Positions 1 through 7,300 of a stretch of DNA of 64,000 nucleotides are shown here, one piece after another (the first letter of the stretch is position 1; every line of letters starts with the position of its first letter). The notes beneath the pieces were generated by a model that was not told where the DNA came from, ran no database searches, and saw only the letters and a list, made by a program, of their open reading frames with translations. Location: assembly GCF_001281315.1 (NCBI RefSeq), contig NZ_CP012477.1, forward strand, positions 496,001-560,000, written 5' to 3'. A program made the translations under genes and the position numbers. Source of the stretch: Arthrobacter sp. ERGS1:01 (GTDB lineage Bacteria > Actinomycetota > Actinomycetes > Actinomycetales > Micrococcaceae).

Positions 1-354
1 TGCAGCCTTCGTGGAGCCGACCTGGATCCGGGAGAAGTCGATGGCGATGTCCGTGGGCGCCGAAATGGCGGACGGGGTCGCTGCGGCAGACGGGGCCGCC
101 GTGGCCGCGACGGTGGCAACATAGCTTGCCGCGGACAGAGTGTTGCTGGAGGTGTTGGTGGCCGCCTGGGCGAGTCCGCCGCCGGCCAGCAAGACGCCGG
201 CTACGGCAACAATGGCCATGCGCCGGACGGGGCCGGCGGCCTTGGAGCGGGAGCGGGCCGCTGCACGGGTACCGGTTGCGGTCGGTGCGGTTTCGGCTGT
301 GGATGGGCGGACTGATTCGGCGCGGCGTCGGCCGTGCTGGGGTGCTGCAGACAT
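1..354 (-). CDS. Secreted protein, N-terminal part only (cut by window edge); probable cell-wall hydrolase
   Basis: The first 118 codons of a minus-strand gene are visible and the rest lies outside the window. Translation from the ATG at 352-354 begins MSAAPQHGRRRAES, has an Arg-rich n-region, a hydrophobic stretch (about residues 43-58, MAIVAVAGVLLAGGG) and an Ala-rich cleavage region, then a Ser/Thr/Ala/Pro linker. This is an export signal followed by a low-complexity linker. A GAGAGG ribosome site precedes the ATG. The leader carries a c-di-AMP riboswitch, which in actinobacteria typically controls resuscitation-promoting factors, NlpC/P60 and M23 wall hydrolases. A wall-hydrolase role is therefore inferred from regulation, because no catalytic domain is visible. 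Confidence 0.6.
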   Translation of the reverse strand, partial: MSAAPQHGRRRAESVRPSTAETAPTATGTRAAARSRSKAAGPVRRMAIVAVAGVLLAGGGLAQAATNTSSNTLSAASYVATVAATAAPSAAATPSAISAPTDIAIDFSRIQVGSTKAA

Positions 355-367
355 AGAAATAGAGCCT

Positions 368-549
368 CTCTACGCCTGCGAGGTGAGCTGTCGGGAACGG
401 ATTAGAGCATCCGGCCGGGCGGCAGGCAGCAACAACTGCTTGCGTTTCGGCTTAACCCCAAGGGCATCCAAGTGGAGGCCCGTAAAGATTGGGTCCCCCG
501 TCTCTGCCATACATGTGAACGGGAAATGGGCGGCGGCAGAGCTCGGCGA
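368..549 (-). promoter_or_regulatory. c-di-AMP riboswitch (ydaO-yuaA class)
   Basis: Read on the minus strand, the leader contains the hallmark blocks of this class in order: a CTCTGCC/GGCAGAG stem, then ACGGGGGACCCAA, then TTGGGGTTAAGCCGAAACGC, then CTAATCCGTTCCCGACAGCT followed by CACCTCGCAGGCGT. A CGCC/GGCG pairing closes the outer stem. The element ends about 14 nt before the start codon of the secreted gene, so ligand binding could affect access to the GAGAGG ribosome site or read-through. Boundaries are approximate. Known members bind cyclic di-AMP and usually switch off wall-hydrolase or osmolyte genes. Confidence 0.88.
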
Positions 550-664
550 TCCGTCCATTTGTGCCAAGGAACCGTGGGTGGTTCGGCGGGCACGTTTTTC
601 ACACTACCCAACCTTTTCGGTGATGTCACATTTTGGTAACGGCCGTGAGGGGTTTCATATTTAC

Positions 665-677
665 TTAGCATTGCTAA
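665..677. promoter_or_regulatory. Candidate MarR operator (TTAGCA-T-TGCTAA)
   Basis: A perfect 13-bp palindrome, TTAGCATTGCTAA, lies about 58 bp before the marR-like start codon, in the region shared with the riboswitch-controlled gene. Size and AT-rich symmetry fit MarR-family operators, so autoregulation of the marR-MFS pair is inferred. Confidence 0.55.
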
Positions 678-734
678 TGAACTAGGCTGCTTTGTAGTAG
701 ATACGTAACCTTGTGAGCCAGGCAGATACAGACG

Positions 735-1259
735 ATGACGCAGAATTCAATGAAACTTTCGACGCCGGGGCCAGCCCCGGAAGCGACCCCTCCGCAACGC
801 CAGGCGCGGACCGAGGGGGTGACGAAGAACACATCACGACCCACCGGCGCGGCGCCGCTCGCCGCCGAACTTCGTGTGGCAATCATGCGCACCTCGCGCA
901 GGCTGCGCGCGGAAGCCGCCTCCCATGACATCAGCCCCGGCCAGTACTCGGTCTTGGCCGCCATCCTTCGCGCCTCCATGACGGTTGGCCAGCTGGCCGA
1001 ACGCGAAAAAATCCAGGCACCGTCCATGACCCGGATCGTCAACGACCTGGCCGCCGCCGGCCATGTCACGCGGGGGGCAAACCCGCTGGACAAGCGCCAG
1101 GTGCTGGTCCAGATCACCGACGACGGCGCCGCGGTGCTGGAGCGGGCCCGGAACAAGCGCACCCAGTGGCTGGCCAAGCGGGTGGCCGCACTGACGCCCG
1201 AACAACGTGCCACGCTCCATGAAGCGGCCCTGATCCTGGCGGAGATGAGCAGCTCATGA
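735..1259 (+). CDS. MarR family transcriptional regulator
   Basis: This 174-residue protein has the MarR winged-helix layout: a dimerisation helix (LAAELRVAIMRTSRRLRAE), a helix-turn-helix core (SPGQYSVLAAIL through MTVGQLAERE and APSMTRIVNDLAAAGHV), a wing with the family signature DKRQVLVQIT, and a C-terminal helix. The first ~28 residues are low complexity, and GTG at 819 just after a GAGGG tract is an alternative start. The stop overlaps the start of the downstream MFS gene (ATGA), so the two are co-transcribed. It probably represses the efflux carrier through the palindrome at 665-677 and is relieved by an unknown small ligand. Confidence 0.88.
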   Translation: MTQNSMKLSTPGPAPEATPPQRQARTEGVTKNTSRPTGAAPLAAELRVAIMRTSRRLRAEAASHDISPGQYSVLAAILRASMTVGQLAEREKIQAPSMTRIVNDLAAAGHVTRGANPLDKRQVLVQITDDGAAVLERARNKRTQWLAKRVAALTPEQRATLHEAALILAEMSSS

Positions 1260-2521
1260 ACGCCATGTTCCGCGCCCTGAAGGTGTTCAACTACCGGCTC
1301 TGGGTGACCGGGGCATTGGTTTCAAACATCGGCACCTGGATGCAGCGCGTTGCCCAGGACTGGCTGGTGCTGACGGTGTTGACGCACAATTCCGGAACCG
1401 CAGCAGGCATCACCACCGGCCTGCAGTTCCTCCCGATCGTCTTCCTTGGGCCCTTTGCCGGGCTGCTGGGCGACAGGGTCAACAAACGCAAGCTTCTGCT
1501 GTGCACCCAGACGGCCATGGGCCTGTGTGCATTGCTGCTGGGGCTCCTGGTGGTCACCCACTCGGTGCAACTGTGGCACGTCTACGTGCTGGCCCTGCTG
1601 CTCGGTGTTGCCAGCGCCTTTGACGCCCCGTCGCGCCAGGCGTTTGTCTCCGAGGTGGTCGCCAAGGCCGACGTCCCCAACGCCGTCGCCCTCAACAGCG
1701 CCTCCTTCAACCTGGCCCGCCTGGCCGGCCCCGGTGTCGCCGGACTGGTCATCGCCGCCTTCGGCACGGGCCCGGCATTCCTGATCAACGCGGCCAGTTT
1801 CGCGGCCGTGATCGTCTCCCTGTGGCGGATGCGGGTTTCGGAACTGCAACCATCCGTTCGCGTGCCGCGGGCAAAGGGGCAGATCCGCGAGGGCTTCTCC
1901 TACATCCGGCAACGCCCGGACCTGATGATGATCATGGCGCTGGTGTTCATGATCGGCACCTTCGGGATGAATTTCCAGATCACCAACGCCCTGATGGCCA
2001 CCACCATCTTCCATCTGGGGCCGGGCGAATACGGCCTGCTGGGCTCGGTCATGGCCGTGGGCACCCTGGCGGCGGCCCTGCTGGCCGCCCGCCGCAAGAA
2101 CATGCGCATGGCCTACATTGTTGGCGGGGCGCTGGCCTTCGGGGTGACGGTGGCCATCGCCGCCTTCATGCCCAGCTACGCCCTGTACGCCCTGGCACTG
2201 GTCCCGGTGGGCCTGGCCTCCCTCACCTTCATGAACGCCTGCAACACCACCGTCCAGCTGACCACGGATTCGGCCATGCGCGGACGCGTATTGGCCGTCT
2301 ACATGGCCGTGCTGCAGGGCGGGACGCCCATCGGGGCGCCGCTGGTGGGTTGGATCGCCACGGAGTTCGGCGCCCGCTGGTCCCTGGGGATCGGCGCGGT
2401 CGTGTCCGTTGCGGCGGCACTCATTGCGCTGGCCATGATGAACAGGCGCAACCACGTCCGCTTCCGCGACCAGGTACGCGGCCTGCGTCCCTTCGCCATG
2501 GCGCAGGCACTGCACCGCTGA
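1256..2521 (+). CDS. MFS transporter, probable drug/metabolite efflux
   Basis: A 421-residue integral membrane protein with about 12 predicted helices. The N-terminus (NYRLWVTGALVSNIGTWMQRVAQDWLV) is typical of the DHA3/enterobactin-exporter-like MFS branch. The loop between helices 2 and 3 shows the MFS motif A form GLLGDRVNKRKLL. GEYGLLGSVMAVG and TPIGAPLVGW match later helices of the same group. It is translationally coupled to the MarR regulator upstream (4-bp overlap), the usual arrangement for a regulated exporter. The substrate cannot be read from sequence. Confidence 0.87.
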   Translation: MNAMFRALKVFNYRLWVTGALVSNIGTWMQRVAQDWLVLTVLTHNSGTAAGITTGLQFLPIVFLGPFAGLLGDRVNKRKLLLCTQTAMGLCALLLGLLVVTHSVQLWHVYVLALLLGVASAFDAPSRQAFVSEVVAKADVPNAVALNSASFNLARLAGPGVAGLVIAAFGTGPAFLINAASFAAVIVSLWRMRVSELQPSVRVPRAKGQIREGFSYIRQRPDLMMIMALVFMIGTFGMNFQITNALMATTIFHLGPGEYGLLGSVMAVGTLAAALLAARRKNMRMAYIVGGALAFGVTVAIAAFMPSYALYALALVPVGLASLTFMNACNTTVQLTTDSAMRGRVLAVYMAVLQGGTPIGAPLVGWIATEFGARWSLGIGAVVSVAAALIALAMMNRRNHVRFRDQVRGLRPFAMAQALHR

Positions 2522-3128
2522 TTCCGGCAACTCCGGGGTCCTGCAACGCGGGTCAAAAAGGGCCGTTGCGGGGCCGGAGAGTGCAGCGCATTACGTGAAC
2601 TTCTGTTTACCTAGCGTAAAATGCTGGGGATTATCTGGGTGTCCAAAAGGGCTTGCGGCAGGCCACCGCGGCAGACAAAAACGCTGGATGAATTAATTTA
2701 TTGAAAAGCGGACTTGCGTCGAATATTTTTCACGGATAGGCATCAAAATTGTGATTTTGTTTGACGCAAGCCGTCATCGGCGATTCAAATGAGATCAAAG
2801 TGACAGTGTTACCTTCATCACAAAATACGCCAAAGTCTCAAAATGTGGACGTATTGCCCCATTGTTACTTGCAAGTTCCGTTTATTACGTAGGACACTGA
2901 CTTATGTGAACACCCACTCAGTGAATTCTGCAGCCGCAGCAACCGTCCTTGATGACACCCATGGACGGTTCTTGTGTAGTTGTCGAATGCCGGCCTAGCT
3001 CACAACCCATTTGTTTTAGGCACTTTCGGCCATCTGGCCAGCCCCTGACCGGGCATTTAGTCCCGGCCCGCCGGGATACGAAAAAAGCATTCGCGCCGTA
3101 GGATACGGCCATACACCTAGGTAGTTCA
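2522..3128. other. 607-bp intergenic region without a convincing gene
   Basis: No reading frame here shows protein-like composition or a good start. The tract is more AT-rich than its surroundings (about 2690-2900), suggesting a long regulatory or untranslated leader for the winged-helix gene at 3129. It contains the nested inverted repeats listed at 2713-2770. The start codon at 3129 has only a weak AGG as ribosome site. Confidence 0.5.
2713..2770. repeat. Nested inverted repeats in AT-rich intergenic DNA
   Basis: CTTGCGTC (2713-2720) is exactly complementary to GACGCAAG (2763-2770). Between them CAAAAT (2744-2749) pairs with ATTTTG (2754-2759) around TGTG. The two dyads are nested, so the tract could fold as RNA or act as a protein-binding site upstream of the winged-helix regulator gene. 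There is no following T-run, so it is not a standard terminator. Confidence 0.5.
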
Positions 3129-3980
3129 ATGTCTGTAGCTTCCGGATACGTCCACATCTCAGTTCGAAATGCAGCCAAGGCAGTTGCCCGCGGCGGCTCG
3201 CAAAACCCGCTGGCCAGGGCACCCCAGCAGGATCAGCCGTCCTACGGCAATCCCGCCGCCTACCGCCGCGATAACGACGCCGTCGCCGCCCGGCTGCGCG
3301 CCGTCCCCCCGATCGACGCCCACCCCATGACGGCGCCCACCCCCGTCATTGCCGGCAGCGACAAGCTCCGCGGCGTCAGCCCGGACAACGTGGCCCGCGG
3401 TTTCGTGCTCTACGTCGGGGTGGATGAAGACACCGCCGCCGCCGCCGGAACTTCGCTCGCCAAACTGGCCCAGGACATCCGCGCCTACGCCCAGAGCCTC
3501 GTCCCGCAGGCCCAAAGCTACGCAGCCGTGGCAATTGCGCCGTCGGACGCGGTGGGAACCGCGCTTGACGTGGTCCGCTCCACGTTCGGCGACCCCACCG
3601 TGGCCAACCGCCAGCGCCAGGAAGCCGTCCGCGTGCCCGTCGCCGCCGAACAGCGCCCCTCCGGCGTGCTCATCGACCTGGCCCGCCGCGAGGTCCACCT
3701 CGACGGGGAAACCCTGAACCTGACGTTCAAGGAATTTGAACTCCTGAACTACCTGGTGGAGAACGGCACCCGCACCGTGGGCCGCGACGAGCTCCTGGAA
3801 GGGCTCTGGAGCAACGCCGACGAGATCCCCAACGAACGCACCATCGACGTCCACATTCGCCGCCTGCGCTCCAAACTGGGCCGCCTGGCCAACACGGTCC
3901 GCACCGTGCGCGGCGAGGGCTACCGCTTCTACGAGCACCCCGAAGTGGTTGTCTGGGCCGCCCCGGAATACTCCATCTAG
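3129..3980 (+). CDS. Winged-helix (OmpR/PhoB-type) DNA-binding protein lacking a receiver domain
   Basis: 283 residues. The C-terminal ~100 residues form a complete Trans_reg_C winged helix: RPSGVLIDLARREVHLDGE (beta platform), LTFKEFELLNYLVEN, RTVGRDELLEGLW, ERTIDVHIRRLRSKLG (recognition helix) and VRTVRGEGYRFYE. The N-terminal ~180 residues are not a phospho-acceptor receiver: no conserved Asp pair or Lys is seen. They hold a disordered stretch and a GFVLYVGVDEDTAAAAG region. Similar receiver-less proteins are common in Arthrobacter. It is monocistronic with its own terminator. The regulon and the signal are unknown. Confidence 0.82.
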   Translation: MSVASGYVHISVRNAAKAVARGGSQNPLARAPQQDQPSYGNPAAYRRDNDAVAARLRAVPPIDAHPMTAPTPVIAGSDKLRGVSPDNVARGFVLYVGVDEDTAAAAGTSLAKLAQDIRAYAQSLVPQAQSYAAVAIAPSDAVGTALDVVRSTFGDPTVANRQRQEAVRVPVAAEQRPSGVLIDLARREVHLDGETLNLTFKEFELLNYLVENGTRTVGRDELLEGLWSNADEIPNERTIDVHIRRLRSKLGRLANTVRTVRGEGYRFYEHPEVVVWAAPEYSI

Positions 3981-4051
3981 TCCCCACGCCCTCCCACTGC
4001 CCGCAGGCTCGCAGCGGGCCCTGGGGCGCGTGGGACCAGCGATGCATTTGG

Positions 4052-4095
4052 AACGACGGCGGTCCGACCCTCCCGGGGGTGGGACCGCCGTCGTT
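4052..4095 (+). terminator. Strong hairpin terminator after the winged-helix gene
   Basis: AACGACGGCGGTCC (4052-4065) pairs perfectly with GGACCGCCGTCGTT (4082-4095) around a GC-rich loop, and is followed by CTCCTTTAA. The 14-bp stem lies between the regulator stop and the sixA-like start. Confidence 0.8.
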
Positions 4096-4111
4096 CTCCT
4101 TTAACACTCAC

Positions 4112-4117
4112 TAAACT
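4112..4117 (+). promoter_or_regulatory. -10 box (TAAACT) of a probable leaderless promoter
   Basis: TAAACT sits 6 nt before ATG 4124, which would place the transcription start at or next to the start codon. The same geometry recurs at five other genes in this window. No clear -35 is seen. Confidence 0.5.
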
Positions 4118-4123
4118 GTGAGC

Positions 4124-4645
4124 ATGAGCGAACACCATGTGAAACGGCTGATCCTGATGCGCCACGCCAAGGCGGCGTTCCCGCTGGGTGTTGCGGACCA
4201 TGAACGCCCCCTGGCCCAACGCGGCCACAACGAGGCGCCGCTGGCCGGAAAATGGTTGCTGGAAAACGATGTGGTGCCCGACTTCATCCTGTGTTCCTCG
4301 GCGCTGCGTACTCGGCAGACCTGCGCGTGGGTGGGCCAGCAACTGGGGGAGAAGGGGCCCACGCCCAAGCTGGAGGACGAGCTGTACGACGCCGGCCCCA
4401 CCCGGATCCTGTCGGTCATCAACCACGTCCCCGAAACCGTCACCACGCTCATGGTGATCAGCCACATGCCCGGCATCCAGGAGGTGGCGCTGCGCCTTGC
4501 CTCCCGCGATTCGGACCAGGAGGCCTATATGTCGCTCGCCTCCGGCTACCCCACCAGCGCGTTGACCGTCCTGGAGCACACGGGGGACTGGGCCACGCTC
4601 GACGGCCAGGACGCCCGCGTCACCCACTTCGTGGTGCCCCGCTAA
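4124..4645 (+). CDS. SixA-type histidine phosphatase
   Basis: 173 residues of the histidine phosphatase superfamily, SixA/short branch. The catalytic RHAK motif follows the first strand (KRLILMRHAKAA), a second arginine region is in LRTRQTCAWVG, and the second catalytic His is in MVISHMPGIQE. The family dephosphorylates phosphohistidine or small phosphate esters; the actual substrate here is unknown. ATG 4124 was chosen over GTG 4118 because a TAAACT box lies 6 nt upstream and no ribosome site is present. It stands alone between a strong terminator and the acetyltransferase gene 37 bp downstream. Confidence 0.85.
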   Translation: MSEHHVKRLILMRHAKAAFPLGVADHERPLAQRGHNEAPLAGKWLLENDVVPDFILCSSALRTRQTCAWVGQQLGEKGPTPKLEDELYDAGPTRILSVINHVPETVTTLMVISHMPGIQEVALRLASRDSDQEAYMSLASGYPTSALTVLEHTGDWATLDGQDARVTHFVVPR

Positions 4646-4682
4646 TCACCCAGGCCCGCGAAGCAGGCGAAAGGATTGTGGA

Positions 4683-5225
4683 ATGCGCAATGACCGGCTC
4701 ATGCCGATTCACGGCCCCGAATTCAAGGCCATGGCCGGGCGGGTCCTGCAGGTCACGGCACTCACCTCCCGCCTGAATGCGCTGCCTTTTGAGGACGACG
4801 CCGGCAAGGCCGCGCTGCTCGAGCGGATCCTGGGCCGGGCGCTTCCGGAGCGGGTGACGATCTACCCGCCCTTCTACACCGACCACGGGCTCAAGCTGGA
4901 GCTGGCCGAGCGCGTCTTCATCAACCAGGGCTGCACGTTCCTGGACTATGCCGGAATCCGGCTCGGCGAAGGCGTCATGATCGGACCGAAGGCCACCTTC
5001 ATCACGAGCGGCCACCCCGTGGACCCGGCCGAGCGCAGGCTCTACCTCACCGGCGCACCCATCGACGTGGCCGAGAACGTGTGGATCGGCGCCGGGGCAA
5101 CCATCCTGCCCGGCGTCAGCATAGGCCGGGACGCCGTGATCGCCGCCGGCGCCATCGTGGCCGACGACGTGCCCGCGGCGAGCCTGGTGACAGGCACCAA
5201 AGCCGCCGTCCGGCGTCGTTGGTGA
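4683..5225 (+). CDS. Sugar O-acetyltransferase (maltose/galactoside acetyltransferase type, hexapeptide repeat)
   Basis: 180 residues. The N-terminal half has the helical maltose-acetyltransferase cap. The C-terminal half is a left-handed beta helix with hexapeptide repeats (VFINQG, IRLGEG, VMIGPK, VWIGAG, ILPGVS, IGRDAV, IAAGAI). The catalytic His lies in ITSGHPVDPAERR, as in the LacA/Maa group, which transfers acetyl from acetyl-CoA to a sugar hydroxyl. GAAAGGATT upstream is the ribosome site. It may be co-transcribed with the sixA-like gene. Confidence 0.85.
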   Translation: MRNDRLMPIHGPEFKAMAGRVLQVTALTSRLNALPFEDDAGKAALLERILGRALPERVTIYPPFYTDHGLKLELAERVFINQGCTFLDYAGIRLGEGVMIGPKATFITSGHPVDPAERRLYLTGAPIDVAENVWIGAGATILPGVSIGRDAVIAAGAIVADDVPAASLVTGTKAAVRRRW

Positions 5226-5263
5226 CGGCCGGACGGCAACGCCCGCACCCGGCGCTGGTGTGA

Positions 5264-7300
5264 CTAGACCTCGATCTCCGGCATGAGCGTCTTGAGCGTC
5301 CACGTCTTGCTCTTGAAGGACGCCAGCCAGGCCAGGCCCAGGCCCAGCAGCGTATAGCCGGCCAGGCCCAACACGATGGGCAACAACGGGGTCAGGTCCG
5401 CCCCGTAGATCAGGTGCCGCATGCCGTCCACCACATGCCCCATGGGCATGATCTGGTGCACAAGGTGCAGGGGCTGCGGTGTGGTTTGCCAGGGGAACGT
5501 GCCGCCTGAGGACACCAGCTGCAACACCAGCAGGAGCAGCACCACGAACTTCCCCGGCGTACCCAGCAGGGCCACAATGCCCTGGATCAAGGCGGTGAAG
5601 GCCAGTGAGGCGAGCGCCAGCAGCCCCAGGGTAAGCCACGGATGGCTGGGGGACAGCCCCAGGCCAAAGACCACGACGCTGTACAGCAGCGCTGCCTGCA
5701 CCACGGACACCGTGGCGAACGGCAGCCAGCCGCCCACCGCGATCTTCCATGACGGGGCGTTGGAGGCCAGTGCGCGCTTGGTCAGGGGCCGCATGGCCTG
5801 GACCAGCATGAACGCCCCGATCCACAGCGCCAGGACCAGGAAGAACGGAGCAAGGCCCGAACCGTAGTTGGCGGCCTTGGCCTGGGAGATCGAGTTGACC
5901 TCGATCGGGTTGGCGATGACGCCGGCCGCGTTGGCCTGGTCCTTGCTGGAGGGATTCGGCACCGCCCCGGCGCCCTTGTCCAGCTGGGTGGCGAGCTCCT
6001 TGGCGCCCGAGGCCAGCTTCGTGGAGCCGGTCTTCAACTCGGTGGCCCCGGAATTGACCTTCTTGGCGCCCGCGGCCAGCTGGTTGGCACCCTCAAGGGT
6101 GCTGTTCTCCCCGTCCGCGAGGGTCGTGGCGCCGGAGGAGAGCTGCGCGGCGCCGGAGTGGGCCTGGCCAATCGCCGAGGCCAGGGCCGGCGTTGCCGCC
6201 GACAACTTGGCGGCGCCGTCGGCCACGGCCCGGGAGCCGTCGGCCAGCTTTTGGATGTCCGCGGCATCGGTGGCGAGTTTGTCCTTCACCGCCGTCACGG
6301 CCGGACTGGTCGTGGCGGAGGCCAGCGAGGTGCGAATTTGTGTGGCCTGCGCCGCCGTAATGGTGCCACCGGAGACCAGCTGGTCCAGTTTGCCGTTGAT
6401 CGCGGCCGTTGCGGCAGTGTCGAGCTCATCCGCGGTACCGATGGCACCCTGGACTTTCGTATTCAGCGCGGCGTTGCCGGCGGCCACAGCGGCGGCCCCG
6501 GACGAAAGCGTGGCGGTATCCGCCGGCAGCTTGGCCGTCTGGGTCTGCAGTTGGTCCAGGCCCGAATTAAGGGCGGCAGCTCCCGAGGACAACTGCTCCG
6601 CCCCGGCCGCGAGTTGCACCTGCCCGGCCGCCAGCGCATCCGCGCCCCGACTCAACTCGGCCGTACCGGATTGCAGGGTCCCCACCCCCGTATTGAGCGT
6701 GGCTGCGCCGTTGGAAAGTTGCGTGGCGCCGGCAACGGCCTGCACCAGCTGCGCATGGATGGTCCCATACCCGGAGAGCAGCGCATTGGCCGTCTGTTCA
6801 CCGACCTGTTGCGCCACCGATGCGTGCACGGAGGTGGTGAGCTTGTCCACGATGGACGTCAGCAGGTAGTTGTTCGCGTCGTTGGTGGTCACGCTCATGA
6901 TGGCCTGCGTGGCCGCGTCAAAGTTTTCGGGGGAGGCCAGGTTCGCGGAGAAATCCTTGGGAATCATCAGCGCAAAGGCGTAGTCGCCGGAGTCGACGCC
7001 GGCGTTCGCCGCAGCCGGGCTGGACACCTCCTGCCAATTGAACATCTTGGCGTCAATCAGGTTCCGGGCCACCTGCTCGCCCACCTTGAGGTCCTTGCCG
7101 TCCTTCGTCACGGTGCCCTCATCCTGCATGACGATGGCGGCCTTGAGCTGGTTCAGGTGGGCGTAGGGATCCCAGTTTGCATACAGGTAGACGGCGCCGT
7201 AGAGGAGCGGCACCATCACGAGGGCCACGATGGTCAGCTTGGGCAGGATGCCGCCGGTCATGCGCTTGAGCTCGGACAACGCCAAACGGAAGACGGTCAT
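5264..7300 (-). CDS. YhgE/Pip family membrane protein (ABC-2-like)
   Basis: 678 residues from ATG 7300, preceded by GGAGG. After a first membrane helix (about residues 22-44) comes a long extracytoplasmic region with many repeats of the form SGAxxLxxGxxxL (roughly residues 200-450), a coiled or beta-solenoid-like module typical of YhgE/Pip proteins. Five C-terminal helices follow (FFLVLALWIGAFMLVQ to LPIVLGLAGYTLLGLGLAWL) and resemble ABC-2 permeases. Relatives include the phage infection protein of Lactococcus and subunits linked to type VII secretion or lipid export. Its start overlaps the stop of the upstream ATPase-like gene (ATGA), so the two form one unit. Confidence 0.88.
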   Translation of the reverse strand: MTVFRLALSELKRMTGGILPKLTIVALVMVPLLYGAVYLYANWDPYAHLNQLKAAIVMQDEGTVTKDGKDLKVGEQVARNLIDAKMFNWQEVSSPAAANAGVDSGDYAFALMIPKDFSANLASPENFDAATQAIMSVTTNDANNYLLTSIVDKLTTSVHASVAQQVGEQTANALLSGYGTIHAQLVQAVAGATQLSNGAATLNTGVGTLQSGTAELSRGADALAAGQVQLAAGAEQLSSGAAALNSGLDQLQTQTAKLPADTATLSSGAAAVAAGNAALNTKVQGAIGTADELDTAATAAINGKLDQLVSGGTITAAQATQIRTSLASATTSPAVTAVKDKLATDAADIQKLADGSRAVADGAAKLSAATPALASAIGQAHSGAAQLSSGATTLADGENSTLEGANQLAAGAKKVNSGATELKTGSTKLASGAKELATQLDKGAGAVPNPSSKDQANAAGVIANPIEVNSISQAKAANYGSGLAPFFLVLALWIGAFMLVQAMRPLTKRALASNAPSWKIAVGGWLPFATVSVVQAALLYSVVVFGLGLSPSHPWLTLGLLALASLAFTALIQGIVALLGTPGKFVVLLLLVLQLVSSGGTFPWQTTPQPLHLVHQIMPMGHVVDGMRHLIYGADLTPLLPIVLGLAGYTLLGLGLAWLASFKSKTWTLKTLMPEIEV

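Noticed and set aside
2918..3178. Small minus-strand gene opposite the winged-helix start
   Set aside because: No ribosome site, no recognisable motif, and it overlaps the start of a well-supported gene.
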